Notes under the pieces: generated by a model
Database searches by the model: none
What the model saw: only the letters and a program-made list of their open reading frames with translations
What the model was told of the DNA's origin: nothing
Assembly: GCF_003002955.1 (NCBI RefSeq)
Contig: NZ_PVTJ01000005.1
Span: 310,001 to 374,000, forward strand
Length of the DNA: 64,000 nucleotides
Source of the DNA: Glycomyces artemisiae
GTDB taxonomy: Bacteria > Actinomycetota > Actinomycetes > Mycobacteriales > Micromonosporaceae
Reading direction: 5' to 3'
Translations under genes and position numbers: made by a program
In this document: positions 20,744 through 29,227 of the stretch, one piece after another
How positions within the stretch are numbered: the first letter of the stretch is position 1
Layout: every line of letters starts with the position of its first letter

Positions 20744-22006
20744 ATGAGCGAAACGACCCTCTCCCGGTCCGCGGCGCCACGGCGGGAGCGGCTGCCCCTG
20801 TCGGGGCTGCTGGCCCTGTCCACGGCCGTGTTCATCACCGTCATCACCGAGTCGCTGCCCGCGGGCCTGCTGCCCGGGATGCGCGCGGGCCTCGGCGTGG
20901 GCGAGGCCGCGATGGGCCAGGCCGTCACCGTGTACGCGATCGGCACGGCCCTCACGGTGATCCCGCTGTCGGCCCTGACCGCCGGCTGGGGCCGCAGGCC
21001 GGTGCTGCTGACGGCGATGGCCGGGTTCGTCGCCGCGAACACCGTCACGGCGCTCTCCGACGACTACGCCCTGACCATGGCCGCCCGCTTCGTGGCGGGC
21101 ACGGCCGCGGGCCTGTCGTGGGCGCTCATGGTCGGGTACGCGCGGCGCCTGGCCCCGAAGGGCATGGAGGGCAGGGCGATCGCGATCGTCATGTCGGGCA
21201 TCCCGCTGGCGCTGGCGCTCGGGGTCCCGGTGGGGACGTTCATCGGCGGGGTCCTCGGATGGCGCGAGTCGTTCGGCGTCATGTCGGCCCTGGCGGTGCT
21301 GTCGATCGTGTGGATCGCCCTGGCGGTCCCGGACTTCCCGGGCCAGCGCGCCGAATCGCGGACGCCGGTGCTCAGGGCCGCGGTGATCCCGGGCGTCCCG
21401 GCGATCATGGCGGTCATCGCGGTCTACGTGATCGCGTTCAACGTCCTGTACACGTACATCGCGGCGTTCCTGGAGCGGTTCGGGATGGGCGGCGCGGTCG
21501 ACCGGGTGCTGCTCGTGTTCGGCCTCGCGTCGATCGCGAGCATCTGGATCACCGGCGCGCACATCGACCGGCGGCTGCGCCACCTGACGATCGCCGCGGC
21601 GGCCCTCACCGGTGCGGCGGCGGCCGCGCTCGCGGTGTTCGCGGAGGCCCCGGCGCTCGTGTACGTCGCGGTCGCGCTGTGGGGCCTCGGCCACGGCGGC
21701 GTGCCGACCCTGCTCCAGACCGCGGCCGGGCAGGCGGGCGCGAAGGCCGCGGACACCGTGCAGGCGCTGGTCGTGACGCTGTGGAACGCGGCGACCGCCG
21801 CGGGCGGGGCCCTCGGCGGCCTGATGCTGGTCCGGTTCGGGCCGCTGTCGCTGGCGTGGACCGTGGTCGCGGCGGGCGTGCTGATCCTGCTCGTCGCGGT
21901 GTCCGGGCGCAGGCACGCGTTCCCGGCCCGCAGCGCGGTCGCGGAGCGGGGGCCGGTCCCGGTTTCGGACCTGCCGGACCGGGCCGACCTGCGGGACCTC
22001 GCCTAG
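20744..22006 (+). CDS. MFS transporter, DHA1-type drug efflux family
   Basis: A 420-residue, twelve-helix major facilitator protein. The start resembles sugar-efflux/multidrug DHA1 carriers: LPLSGLLALSTAVFITVITESLPAGLLPGM, then TAGWGRRPVLL, which is the motif A loop between helices 2 and 3, and motif-C-like GIPLALALGVPVGTFIGG in helix 5. It should export a small molecule by proton antiport. The MerR-type promoter and divergent merR suggest induction by the substrate. Its TAG stop overlaps that of the convergent regulator gene within a shared CTAG. Confidence 0.9.
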   Translation: MSETTLSRSAAPRRERLPLSGLLALSTAVFITVITESLPAGLLPGMRAGLGVGEAAMGQAVTVYAIGTALTVIPLSALTAGWGRRPVLLTAMAGFVAANTVTALSDDYALTMAARFVAGTAAGLSWALMVGYARRLAPKGMEGRAIAIVMSGIPLALALGVPVGTFIGGVLGWRESFGVMSALAVLSIVWIALAVPDFPGQRAESRTPVLRAAVIPGVPAIMAVIAVYVIAFNVLYTYIAAFLERFGMGGAVDRVLLVFGLASIASIWITGAHIDRRLRHLTIAAAALTGAAAAALAVFAEAPALVYVAVALWGLGHGGVPTLLQTAAGQAGAKAADTVQALVVTLWNAATAAGGALGGLMLVRFGPLSLAWTVVAAGVLILLVAVSGRRHAFPARSAVAERGPVPVSDLPDRADLRDLA

Positions 22007-24516
22007 TTGAGCCGCTCGGCGAGCTCCGCTCTGCCGTACGTTCCCAGCTTCTCGTGGAGGCGCAGGGCCAGGGTCCACTCGGCCCGGGCCGCGTCGTCCT
22101 CGCCGCGGGCGGCGAGCGCGTCGCCGATGCCGTGGCGGGCGCGGGCCTGCTCGTACAGGTCCGGGAGGGCCTCGGCGAGGTCGAGTGCTTCCCGGTGGGC
22201 CCGTTCGGCGGCGGTGGCGTCGCCGACGGCGCCGAACGCGAACCCGGCGTTGTTGAGGACCTCCAGCGCCAGTTCGGGGCTGGAGGTGGCGAGGGCGGCT
22301 TCGGCGGTGCCGCCCGCGAGGCGGGCGGCGGTCTCGCGGTCGCCGAGCCGGGCGTGCGCGAGGGCCTGGAGGGACTGCACGTAGATCTCGCCGAGCGGGT
22401 CGCCGCTCTGGCGGTACGCGTCGAGGGCGTCGGCGAGGAGAGCCGCGGCGCCGTCGGCGTCGTCGTCGCGCAGGCGCAGGCGTGCGAGGCCCGCGAGCGC
22501 GGAGGCGAGGTTCTGGGTCCAACCGCGGTCGGTGAAGGTCTTGACGGCGCGGTCGAACCCGGCGCGGGCCTCGTCGTCGTTGCCCACGAGCATGTCGACG
22601 TGGGCGACGTCGTCGAGGGCGTTGACCTCCCGGTCGGCGTCGCCGAGGTCGCGGAAGACCCGCGCGGCCTCGGTCGCGCAGGTGCGCGCCTCGTCGAGGC
22701 GCCACTGCTGGATGTGCAGCTGCGCCAAGGCCATGAGGGTGAGTGCGGCGGCCTCCACGTCGTCGAGCCCGGTCGCCAGCCGCAGCGACCGGTCGAGCGC
22801 GCCCTCGGCCTCGTCGAAGCGGCCGAGCGCCTTGAGGGTGTTGCCGAGCTGGCGCTGGAGCTTGACCTCGTGGGCGCGGTCGCCGGTCCGGCGGTCGGCG
22901 TCGAGGGCGACGCGCAGGCACGCCTCGGCCTCGCCGCGGACGCCGCGGATGTACTGGTAGCGCCAGAGGGCGTGGGCGAGGCGGCCCGCGTGCCAGTCGC
23001 GGCGCCCGGCCGCGGCGTGGCGGATCATCTCGCAGAGGGCGCTGTGGCGCGGGTCGAGCCAGGCGAGCGCGGCCTCCGGGCCGTCGAAGACCGGCACGGG
23101 GACGTCGGAGGCGGGGACGACCTCGGGTTCGAGGCCGAAGATCGCCTGCCAGGTCCCGGCGACCGCGGCGAGGTGCCAGTCGTAGAGGCGGCCCAGGGCC
23201 GCTTCGCGCTCCTCGCGCGGGTGCCCGTCGGCGTGCTCGCGGGCGTAGGCGCGCACGAGGTCGTGGACGCTCCAGCGGCCGTCGCCGGTCGCCGCGGCCA
23301 GGTGGACGCCCGCGAGGCGGTGCAGGGCCGCGTCGGCGTCGCGGACGGAGGTCCCGGTGAGGGCGGCGATCCCGGCGGCCTCGAACTCGGTCGCGGGATG
23401 GAGGCCGATCGCGTCGAGGGCGTCCCGGTCGGCGGCGTCGAGGCGGTCCCGGGTGAGGTCGAGGCAGGCGCGCAGGCCCGCGGCCTCGTCGCCGGGGAGG
23501 TCGAGGTTCGCCAAGGGCGCCTCGGCGATGCGGTCGCGCAGTTCGCCGATGGTCTGCTCGGGGTGGGCGAGGGTCTGGCACGCGGCCAGGCGGAGTGCGA
23601 GCGGCAGGTCGCCGCAGGCGGCGGCGAGGCCGCGGGCGGCCTCGGGGTCGGTGGCGACGCGGCCGCGGCCGATCATCGCGTCGAGGAGGTCCATGGACTC
23701 CTCGCGGGTCAGCGGCGCGAGGCGCAGGTGCGGGACGCCGTGCGTCGCGGTGAGGCCGAACAGGTCGGTGCGGGCGGTGATGAGCGCCGTGGAGCCTCCG
23801 GTGCCGGGGAGGAGGTCGCGCAGCTGCTCGGGGCTGCGGGCGTTGTCGAGGACGACGAGGACGCGCCGGTGCCCCAGGAGCGAGCGGAACATCGCGGCCC
23901 GCTCGTCCCCGTCCGCGGGCACCTCCTCGGGGCCGGTGCCGAGCGCGGTCAGGAACCGGTGCAGGACCGGGCCGGGCGCGAGCGGGTCGGTGCCGGAGAA
24001 GCCCCGCAGGTCCACGTACAGCTGCCCGTCGGGGAACGCGTCGAGCGACCGGTGCGCCCAGTGCAGGGCCAGCGCGGTCTTGCCGATCCCGGCCGGGCCC
24101 GCGAGGACGACCGAGCGCGGGGACGCGGCCTGGAGGTGCTCGTCGATGAGGTGCAGTTCGCGCTCGCGGCCGGTGAACGCGTGCGGGGCGCCGGGGAGCT
24201 GGCGGGGGACCTGCCCGGTGTCGGCGACGTCGGCGGCGCTGATGCGCGCGCACTGCGCGAGCCAGGTCTCGACGGCGGCCTCGTCGCCGCCGCAGGCGCG
24301 CACGAGCGCGGCCACGACCTCGGCGCGGGGGACCGCGTCGCGGTTGAGGACCGCCGCGAGGGTGCTCGTGGGGAGCCAGTCGCCGCGGTCGCGGGCGCGG
24401 CGGCTCACCTCCCGGATGCTCAGGCCGGAGGCCGCCCGCAGCTCCCGCAGCAGCGCGACGAGCTGCGGCGCCGAGCCGGCCGAGGAGGGGTCGAGGCCGT
24501 CGAGGGATTGACGCAC
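22003..24516 (-). CDS. HTH / NB-ARC / TPR regulator (STAND ATPase)
   Basis: An 837-residue protein. Residues 18-95 form an Xre-like helix-turn-helix (LVALLRELRAASGLSIREVSRRARDR). Residues 112-400 are an NB-ARC ATPase with Walker A GPAGIGKTA (140-148), Walker B VLVVLDN (219-225) and the sensor TALITARTDL. The rest is about ten TPR-like helical repeats. This is the layout of AfsR/GutR-like actinomycete regulators but without the SARP domain. It probably senses a ligand through the repeats and acts on transcription; the target is unknown. GTG start; TAGAAT lies six bases upstream, so the mRNA looks leaderless. Confidence 0.88.
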   Translation of the reverse strand: MRQSLDGLDPSSAGSAPQLVALLRELRAASGLSIREVSRRARDRGDWLPTSTLAAVLNRDAVPRAEVVAALVRACGGDEAAVETWLAQCARISAADVADTGQVPRQLPGAPHAFTGRERELHLIDEHLQAASPRSVVLAGPAGIGKTALALHWAHRSLDAFPDGQLYVDLRGFSGTDPLAPGPVLHRFLTALGTGPEEVPADGDERAAMFRSLLGHRRVLVVLDNARSPEQLRDLLPGTGGSTALITARTDLFGLTATHGVPHLRLAPLTREESMDLLDAMIGRGRVATDPEAARGLAAACGDLPLALRLAACQTLAHPEQTIGELRDRIAEAPLANLDLPGDEAAGLRACLDLTRDRLDAADRDALDAIGLHPATEFEAAGIAALTGTSVRDADAALHRLAGVHLAAATGDGRWSVHDLVRAYAREHADGHPREEREAALGRLYDWHLAAVAGTWQAIFGLEPEVVPASDVPVPVFDGPEAALAWLDPRHSALCEMIRHAAAGRRDWHAGRLAHALWRYQYIRGVRGEAEACLRVALDADRRTGDRAHEVKLQRQLGNTLKALGRFDEAEGALDRSLRLATGLDDVEAAALTLMALAQLHIQQWRLDEARTCATEAARVFRDLGDADREVNALDDVAHVDMLVGNDDEARAGFDRAVKTFTDRGWTQNLASALAGLARLRLRDDDADGAAALLADALDAYRQSGDPLGEIYVQSLQALAHARLGDRETAARLAGGTAEAALATSSPELALEVLNNAGFAFGAVGDATAAERAHREALDLAEALPDLYEQARARHGIGDALAARGEDDAARAEWTLALRLHEKLGTYGRAELAERLN

Positions 24517-24522
24517 GTCACG

Positions 24523-24575
24523 ATTCTACCGAGCGTCCACAGTCCCGTCCGTCCCCGTCCCGGACGGACCGGGAC
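24523..24575 (-). promoter_or_regulatory. Leaderless promoter and inverted repeat upstream of the STAND regulator
   Basis: On the minus strand TAGAAT (24528 down to 24523) is six bases before GTG 24516. Upstream, GTCCCGTCCGTCC (24542-24554) and GGACGGACCGGGAC (24562-24575) form a long inverted repeat with one bulge, around the expected -35 region. It may be an operator shared with the divergent gene at 24653. Confidence 0.5.
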
Positions 24576-24652
24576 ACCCGGGCCCCTTGCCGCACACCGG
24601 GATCGGTGATGCACTCGATGCGGATCCCCTGTGCTGTGAAAGGCGGTGCGCC

Positions 24653-26257
24653 GTGGCCGCGTACATTCCCGGGCCGAACCACATGGCGGCGAACGTGAAG
24701 CCCGCGCTGGACCGCTTCTGGGCGGCGCTCATCAAGCGGTGGCAGAAGGAGGCCGCGGAGTCGTTCCTCCGCCAGCAGGACATCCGCACCGGCATCGTCG
24801 AGAACGCCGACGCGACGCTGGACTGGCCGTACCTGAAGCGGCCCGAGGTCGACCTCCACCGCAGCGAATGCGACTACCTCTCCTGGGGGCAGGGCGGCGA
24901 CGGCGCCGCGACCCCGACCTCGTGCAAGGGCCGCATGCCCGCGAGCGCCCCGCCGACGATGCCCGCGAGCATCACCTGCCCGCTGCCGCAGGTCATGACG
25001 GCCGTCCACGGCTGGGCCAAGACCGAGCGCGACGCGATCGAGAAGAAGGTCCCGAAGTTCGACGCCCAGGAGCTGCCCGCACTCGACGCGGCGTACGGCG
25101 CCCTCAAAGGGCTCTACGAGGTCATCGCGGCGGCAGGCCCGGCTCCGGACGGGAGCCGGACCGCCGGGGCCGGCAGCCTGTCGGGGAGGGTCGCCGACCT
25201 GTCCGACGGGGACGGCACCTCCCAGAACTGGTGGGTCGAATGGACCGGGCTCGCCGCCGACGGGTTCAGGAGCGGGTTCCTCCAGTCGACGCTGCCCACC
25301 TTGGACAATCACCGCGTCCTCGCGGTCGAGCTCGCGAAGCTCGTCAACTACCGGTCGGGGATCATCCAGATGGGGCGCGGCGACACCCTCCACCTCATCG
25401 ATCAGGCCGCGACCGCCCTGGGCGCGACCGGGACCGTGCAGGAGGGCAACCCCTGGGTGGTCCTGGAGGGCCTGGGGAAGGTCCTCGCGTTCACCAAAGG
25501 GCCCGCCGAGGTGGTCGGCAAGGTCTTCGACTTCATCGCGTTCCTCGGCGAGGAGCTGCTCCCGACCCACGACGCGGTCAGGTACACCGGGGACCACCGC
25601 GCGATCGTCACAGCGCTCTCGCAGCACATGGACCAGCTCCGGGACCTCATCGACGCCAAGGAGATCGCCTACAGGACCGGCACCGGCGACCTCCGCTCGA
25701 AGCTCGACGCCGTGGGCTCGTTCGACCTGGAGCTGTACGACCTGACCGAGAACCGCGCCACCGGCACGCCCGCGGGGGACCGCAAGGGCTTCGGCGCGAA
25801 CACCACGAAGCTCATCGAGCTCGCCGAGAAGATCGGCCTCGTCGCGGGCGCCTACGAGGAGCTGCCCGGGCGGCTCGCGCCCGTCCAGGCCGCCGCCGCC
25901 CACTTCGCCGACCGGGAAGGGCACGCCACGCCCCCGGATGAGGACGTGCTCGCGATGGTCGAGGAGTTCCGCGGCTTCCTCAGCACGACCGCGGCGCGGT
26001 ACTACACCGCCCGCGACCAGGTCGCCAAGGCCGCCGAGGACTACGAGGAGAGCGACAAGCAGGTCTCCAAGGCCTTCACCGACGTCCTGGAGCGCTTCCG
26101 CAGCAGCGAGGGCGGCACCAGGCGGCCCGCCGAGGGCTTCGACACCGAGGCCGAGGCCGCGGACACCCGCCGGGCCGCGACCGCCGACGACGACCCCTAC
26201 ACGAACGCCGAAGGCCAGGTGTACGAGACCACCGAGCACCTCGACAGCGCCGCCTGA
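24653..26257 (+). CDS. Hypothetical protein with WXG-like helical segment and YxxxE tail
   Basis: A 534-residue protein of no family I can name. It is soluble and mostly helical. Residues 193-215 read WWVEWTGLAADGFRSGF, with a WxG turn (Trp197-Gly199) followed by an amphipathic helix, as in WXG100/T7SS proteins. A second helical pair, LKGLYEVIAAAG before and LAVELAKLVNYRSGIIQ after, fits a helical hairpin. The acidic C-terminus ends with YETTE (524-528), matching the YxxxD/E export signal of type VII secretion. Two or three cysteines lie at 73-109. No secretion genes are nearby, so export is inference. GTG is preceded by AAAGGCGG. Confidence 0.7.
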   Translation: MAAYIPGPNHMAANVKPALDRFWAALIKRWQKEAAESFLRQQDIRTGIVENADATLDWPYLKRPEVDLHRSECDYLSWGQGGDGAATPTSCKGRMPASAPPTMPASITCPLPQVMTAVHGWAKTERDAIEKKVPKFDAQELPALDAAYGALKGLYEVIAAAGPAPDGSRTAGAGSLSGRVADLSDGDGTSQNWWVEWTGLAADGFRSGFLQSTLPTLDNHRVLAVELAKLVNYRSGIIQMGRGDTLHLIDQAATALGATGTVQEGNPWVVLEGLGKVLAFTKGPAEVVGKVFDFIAFLGEELLPTHDAVRYTGDHRAIVTALSQHMDQLRDLIDAKEIAYRTGTGDLRSKLDAVGSFDLELYDLTENRATGTPAGDRKGFGANTTKLIELAEKIGLVAGAYEELPGRLAPVQAAAAHFADREGHATPPDEDVLAMVEEFRGFLSTTAARYYTARDQVAKAAEDYEESDKQVSKAFTDVLERFRSSEGGTRRPAEGFDTEAEAADTRRAATADDDPYTNAEGQVYETTEHLDSAA

Positions 26258-26265
26258 AGCGGGCG

Positions 26266-26634
26266 CTAGTCGCAGACCGGGCCCTGGGCGGCGGCCGTCG
26301 CGCGGGCCAGGTCCCTGATGAGGCCGAGGTCGACCTTGGCGGGGGTGGAGAAGCGGAGGCAGCCTTTGCCCATGTCGTGGGCGGCGAGGCGGGCCGTGAA
26401 GGCGTCCTTGACGTCGGTGCGCATGAGGTAGAACGCGATGTGGCGCTTCTGGGAGGCGATAGCGACCTCGGCTTCGCCGCCGCGCAGGTAGCAGGGCATG
26501 CCGTAGGCCATGGCCTCGGTGAACCCGGCGAGCTCGGCGCGGCAGACGTCCCGGATCGCGGCCATGACGGGGCGGCGGTCGTCGGGGAGGGCCGCGAGGT
26601 ACTCGTCCACGGTCGCGGCGCTGCTGGTCACCAT
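26266..26634 (-). CDS. DUF1801 / YdhG-like protein
   Basis: A 122-residue protein of the DUF1801 fold. Typical segments are TVDEYLAALPDDRRPVMAAIRDVC, TEAMAYGMPCYL, the AIASQKRHIAFYLM strand and GKGCLRFSTPAKVD. The biochemical role is not established; relatives are small SHS2-like cytosolic proteins. I place the start at ATG 26634; TACATT lies six bases upstream on the minus strand, so a leaderless message is likely. It converges on the WXG-like gene with eight bases between stops. Confidence 0.88.
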   Translation of the reverse strand: MVTSSAATVDEYLAALPDDRRPVMAAIRDVCRAELAGFTEAMAYGMPCYLRGGEAEVAIASQKRHIAFYLMRTDVKDAFTARLAAHDMGKGCLRFSTPAKVDLGLIRDLARATAAAQGPVCD

Positions 26635-26699
26635 GCGCCCAATGTAGCCGCCGGAACCGATGAATCCGGCCTCGCCGGGTCGTCTCAACTGGTGCAATC

Positions 26700-26717
26700 G
26701 GCTGTAGGCCTACAGCC
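26700..26717. promoter_or_regulatory. Perfect 18-bp palindrome upstream of the PhnB-like gene
   Basis: GGCTGTAGGCCTACAGCC is a perfect palindrome located 27 bases before the ATG of the PhnB-like gene and between it and the divergent DUF1801 gene. It is a candidate operator; as RNA it could also fold, but with a very tight loop. Confidence 0.55.
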
Positions 26718-26743
26718 ACGGACCCGTTCTGGAGGATGCGACC

Positions 26744-27223
26744 ATGCAGAAGATCGTCACCAACATCTGGTACACCGACGGCGCCGCGCAGGAGGCCGCC
26801 GAATTCTACGTCTCCCTCTTCGACGACGCGAAGATCACCGGGAGCATCCCCTTCGTCGAGGACGCGCACGGCAAGACCGGGGAGGCCATGGTCGTCAACT
26901 GGGAGCTGGCGGGCCAGCAGTTCACCGGCATCAACGGCGACGCCTCCGCCAAGCACGACCACGCCATGTCCCTGCTCGTCAACTGCGACGACCAGGCCGA
27001 GATCGACCGCCTCTGGGACGCGTTCCTGTCCAACGGCGGCAGGGAGATCGAATGCGGCTGGATCGCCGACAAGTGGGGCGTCAACTGGCAGGTCTGGTCG
27101 ACCGAGGCCGAGAAGTACGTCGGCGGGCCCGACAAGGCCGGCGCCGAGCGGGCCGTCAAGGCCATGTACGGCATGAAGAAGATCGACCTCCAGGGCCTCA
27201 AGGACGCCTACGAGGGCGAGTAG
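26744..27223 (+). CDS. PhnB-like VOC superfamily protein
   Basis: A 159-residue protein of the vicinal oxygen chelate superfamily, PhnB / '3-demethylubiquinone methyltransferase-like' group. Paired beta-alpha-beta-beta-beta modules are visible: KIVTNIWYTDGAAQEAAEFYVSLF then GEAMVVNWELAGQQFTGING, and later MSLLVNCDDQAEIDRLWDAFL then ECGWIADKWGVNWQV. The exact reaction is unknown. GGAGG lies ten bases before the ATG. A strong hairpin follows the stop. Pairing of PhnB-like and DUF1801 genes back to back suggests a shared stress or metabolic role, but this is inference. Confidence 0.88.
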   Translation: MQKIVTNIWYTDGAAQEAAEFYVSLFDDAKITGSIPFVEDAHGKTGEAMVVNWELAGQQFTGINGDASAKHDHAMSLLVNCDDQAEIDRLWDAFLSNGGREIECGWIADKWGVNWQVWSTEAEKYVGGPDKAGAERAVKAMYGMKKIDLQGLKDAYEGE

Positions 27224-27233
27224 CGGCGGCCGC

Positions 27234-27259
27234 CCCGGTCCCCCGCGCGGGGGACCGGG
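27234..27259 (+). terminator. Terminator hairpin after the PhnB-like gene
   Basis: CCCGGTCCCCC (27234-27244) and GGGGGACCGGG (27249-27259) pair perfectly around a GCGC loop, eleven bases after the stop codon. No T-run, as is common in GC-rich actinomycetes. Confidence 0.75.
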
Positions 27260-27337
27260 CCCGCGCCCGCGAGGGAGGCGCCCGGCCACGGCCCCGACCA
27301 GGATGGTCCCGTGAACGTCCGCTGGCACAATGGCCCC

Positions 27338-28540
27338 ATGCGCCTCCTCGCCCCGCTCCGGTCCGGGGCCACCTACCGCGGGTGGGTCTGGCTGGTCCTG
27401 GGCGGCGCCCTCATGATGCCGTTCATGATCGTCGGGGCCCTCTTCTACAACTGGCGCCACCCCGACGCCGGGTTCCAGGGCGTCATCGACCCGGGCGTGT
27501 TCGCCGCGGTCGTCCCCCTCGTCGCCGCCGTCTCGCTCCTGCTGCCCGACCGGGAGGTCGAGCGCACCGCCGCCCGCCGCCTCCTCGGCGCCGAGTTCGC
27601 CCCGCCCGCCGACGACGCCACCTGGAACACGCGCTGGCGCACCGGCTGCTGGTTCACCCTCCACGCGGTCGTCGGCGGCCTCCTCTCAGGCGCCACGCTC
27701 GCGCTCGTGCCCTTCACCGTCTACCTGGCGGCCAACGGGGCCCGCGCCGTGGCCGGCCTCGACACCTCCGGCGTGTACGGCGGCTGGCTCACCGACTGGG
27801 GCCTGCTCACCGGCCCGGCGTTCCTCGTCGCGCTCGCCTACCTCGTGGCCGCGGTCGCCGCGGGGATGCGGGCCCTCGCGCCGCACCTGCTCGGCCAGGG
27901 CGCGGCCGACCGGCTCGCCGCCTCCCGCGCCGAGACCGCGCGCCTCGCGGCCCGCAACCGGATCGCCCGCGAACTCCACGACTCCGTCGGCCACGCCCTG
28001 TCGGTGGTCGTGGTCCAGTCCGAGGCCGCCTCCCGGCTCATCGGCACCGACCCCGCGTTCGCCGCGACCGCCATGGCCGCGGTCGGCGAGACCGCGCGCG
28101 ACGCGCTTACCGAGCTCGACGCCGTCATCGGCGCGCTCCGCGAGGACCGCGACGGCGCCCGCGGCCCGCAGAAGGACCTCGCCGACCTCGAAGCGCTCGC
28201 CGCCGAGTCCGGCGTGCGCACCGAGCTCCGCGTCACGGGCGACCGCGAATCCTTGGGCCGCTTGACCTCCCGCGAGGCGTACCGGATCGTCCAGGAGGCC
28301 CTCACCAACGTGCTGCGCCACGCCGACGAGCCGCGCGCCGCCGTGGACCTCGACATCGACGACGGCGGAGTAGCGGTCGCCGTCGCGAGCCCCGCCGCGC
28401 GCAGGCCCCGGCCCCGCCCCGGCGGGCGCGGCCTCATCGGCATGGCCGAGCGCGCCGCCGTCCTCGGCGGCAGCGCCGCGGCCGATTGGGACGCCGGGAC
28501 CTGGACCGTCCGCGTCGAACTGCCGAAAGGGACCGCATGA
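27338..28540 (+). CDS. Sensor histidine kinase, NarL/LiaS-type
   Basis: About 400 residues. Four hydrophobic segments occupy the first 190 residues, with a short linker. The HisKA_3 dimerisation box is NRIARELHDSVGHALSVVVVQ, with the phospho-accepting His in ELHDSVGHAL. The HATPase core has the N-box AYRIVQEALTNVLRHA and the G-box GRGLIGMAERAAVLGG. No obvious extracytoplasmic ligand domain, so it probably senses within the membrane. ATG at 27338 follows a CACAAT -10-like hexamer by six bases (leaderless); a GTG at 27311 would add nine residues. It overlaps its regulator by ATGA. Confidence 0.92.
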   Translation: MRLLAPLRSGATYRGWVWLVLGGALMMPFMIVGALFYNWRHPDAGFQGVIDPGVFAAVVPLVAAVSLLLPDREVERTAARRLLGAEFAPPADDATWNTRWRTGCWFTLHAVVGGLLSGATLALVPFTVYLAANGARAVAGLDTSGVYGGWLTDWGLLTGPAFLVALAYLVAAVAAGMRALAPHLLGQGAADRLAASRAETARLAARNRIARELHDSVGHALSVVVVQSEAASRLIGTDPAFAATAMAAVGETARDALTELDAVIGALREDRDGARGPQKDLADLEALAAESGVRTELRVTGDRESLGRLTSREAYRIVQEALTNVLRHADEPRAAVDLDIDDGGVAVAVASPAARRPRPRPGGRGLIGMAERAAVLGGSAAADWDAGTWTVRVELPKGTA

Positions 28541-29178
28541 CCGCGCCGCTGCGCATCGCGCTCGTCGACGACGAGGCCCTCATCCGCTCCGGGTTCGCCG
28601 CCGTCATCGGCGCCGAACCCGACCTCGACGTGGTCGCCGAAGGCGCCGACGGGATCGACGCGGTCGCCATCGCGCGTTCGGGGAAAGCCGACGTCATGCT
28701 CATGGACGTGCGCATGCCCAAGGTCGACGGCATCGAGGCGACGGCCCGCATCACCGCCGAACTCGCCGCCCCGCCGAAGATCCTCGTCGTCACCACCTTC
28801 GACAACGACGACTACGTGTGGCAGGCCCTGCGCGCGGGCGCCGACGGGTTCCTGCTCAAGCGCACCCGCCTCGAAGACCTCCTCGCGGCCGTCCGCCTCG
28901 TCGCCCGCACCGACGCGCTCCTGTTCCCCGAAGCCGTGCGCCGCCTCGCCGCGAGCATTCCGGACCGCAAGGCCCCCAAGGGCATCGGCGACCTCAGCGA
29001 CCGCGAGCGCGAAGTCCTCGTCCTCGCCGCCCGCGGCCTGTCCAATGCCGAGATCGCCGCCGAGCTGTTCCTCGGCCGCGAGACCGTCAAGACCCACCTG
29101 AGCAGCGTCTACACCAAGCTCGGGGTGCGCGACCGCACCCAGGCCGTCATCGCCGCCTACGAAGGCGGCCTCGTCTAG
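28537..29178 (+). CDS. Response regulator, NarL/LuxR family
   Basis: A 213-residue regulator. The receiver domain has the acidic pair Asp11-Asp12, phospho-acceptor Asp57 in VMLMDVRMPKVDG, and the conserved Lys in FLLKRT. The C-terminal LuxR helix-turn-helix spans LSDREREVLVLAARGLSNAEIAAELFLGRETVKTHL. It is the partner of the overlapping histidine kinase. A terminator follows, then the GntR-ABC operon, which is a plausible but unproven target. Confidence 0.93.
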   Translation: MTAPLRIALVDDEALIRSGFAAVIGAEPDLDVVAEGADGIDAVAIARSGKADVMLMDVRMPKVDGIEATARITAELAAPPKILVVTTFDNDDYVWQALRAGADGFLLKRTRLEDLLAAVRLVARTDALLFPEAVRRLAASIPDRKAPKGIGDLSDREREVLVLAARGLSNAEIAAELFLGRETVKTHLSSVYTKLGVRDRTQAVIAAYEGGLV

Positions 29179-29190
29179 CTCCCGCACGCG

Positions 29191-29215
29191 GACCCGGGGC
29201 CTCGCGCCCCGGGTC
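29191..29215 (+). terminator. Terminator after the two-component operon
   Basis: GACCCGGGGC (29191-29200) and GCCCCGGGTC (29206-29215) pair perfectly around CTCGC; further GCACG/CGTGC pairing lies outside. It closes the kinase-regulator operon just before the next operator. Confidence 0.75.
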
Positions 29216-29227
29216 GCTTCGTGCTAT

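Noticed and set aside
20318-24609. Very long open frames (about 1300 codons) spanning merR, the MFS gene and the STAND gene on both strands
   Set aside because: They are Arg/Pro or Gly/Val-rich shadows; only the merR segment at one end is real, and the real genes in other frames have clear domains.
24518-27664. A 1048-codon minus-strand frame opposite the WXG-like and PhnB-like genes
   Set aside because: Shadow composition, no family features, and it crosses two convergent or divergent gene boundaries.
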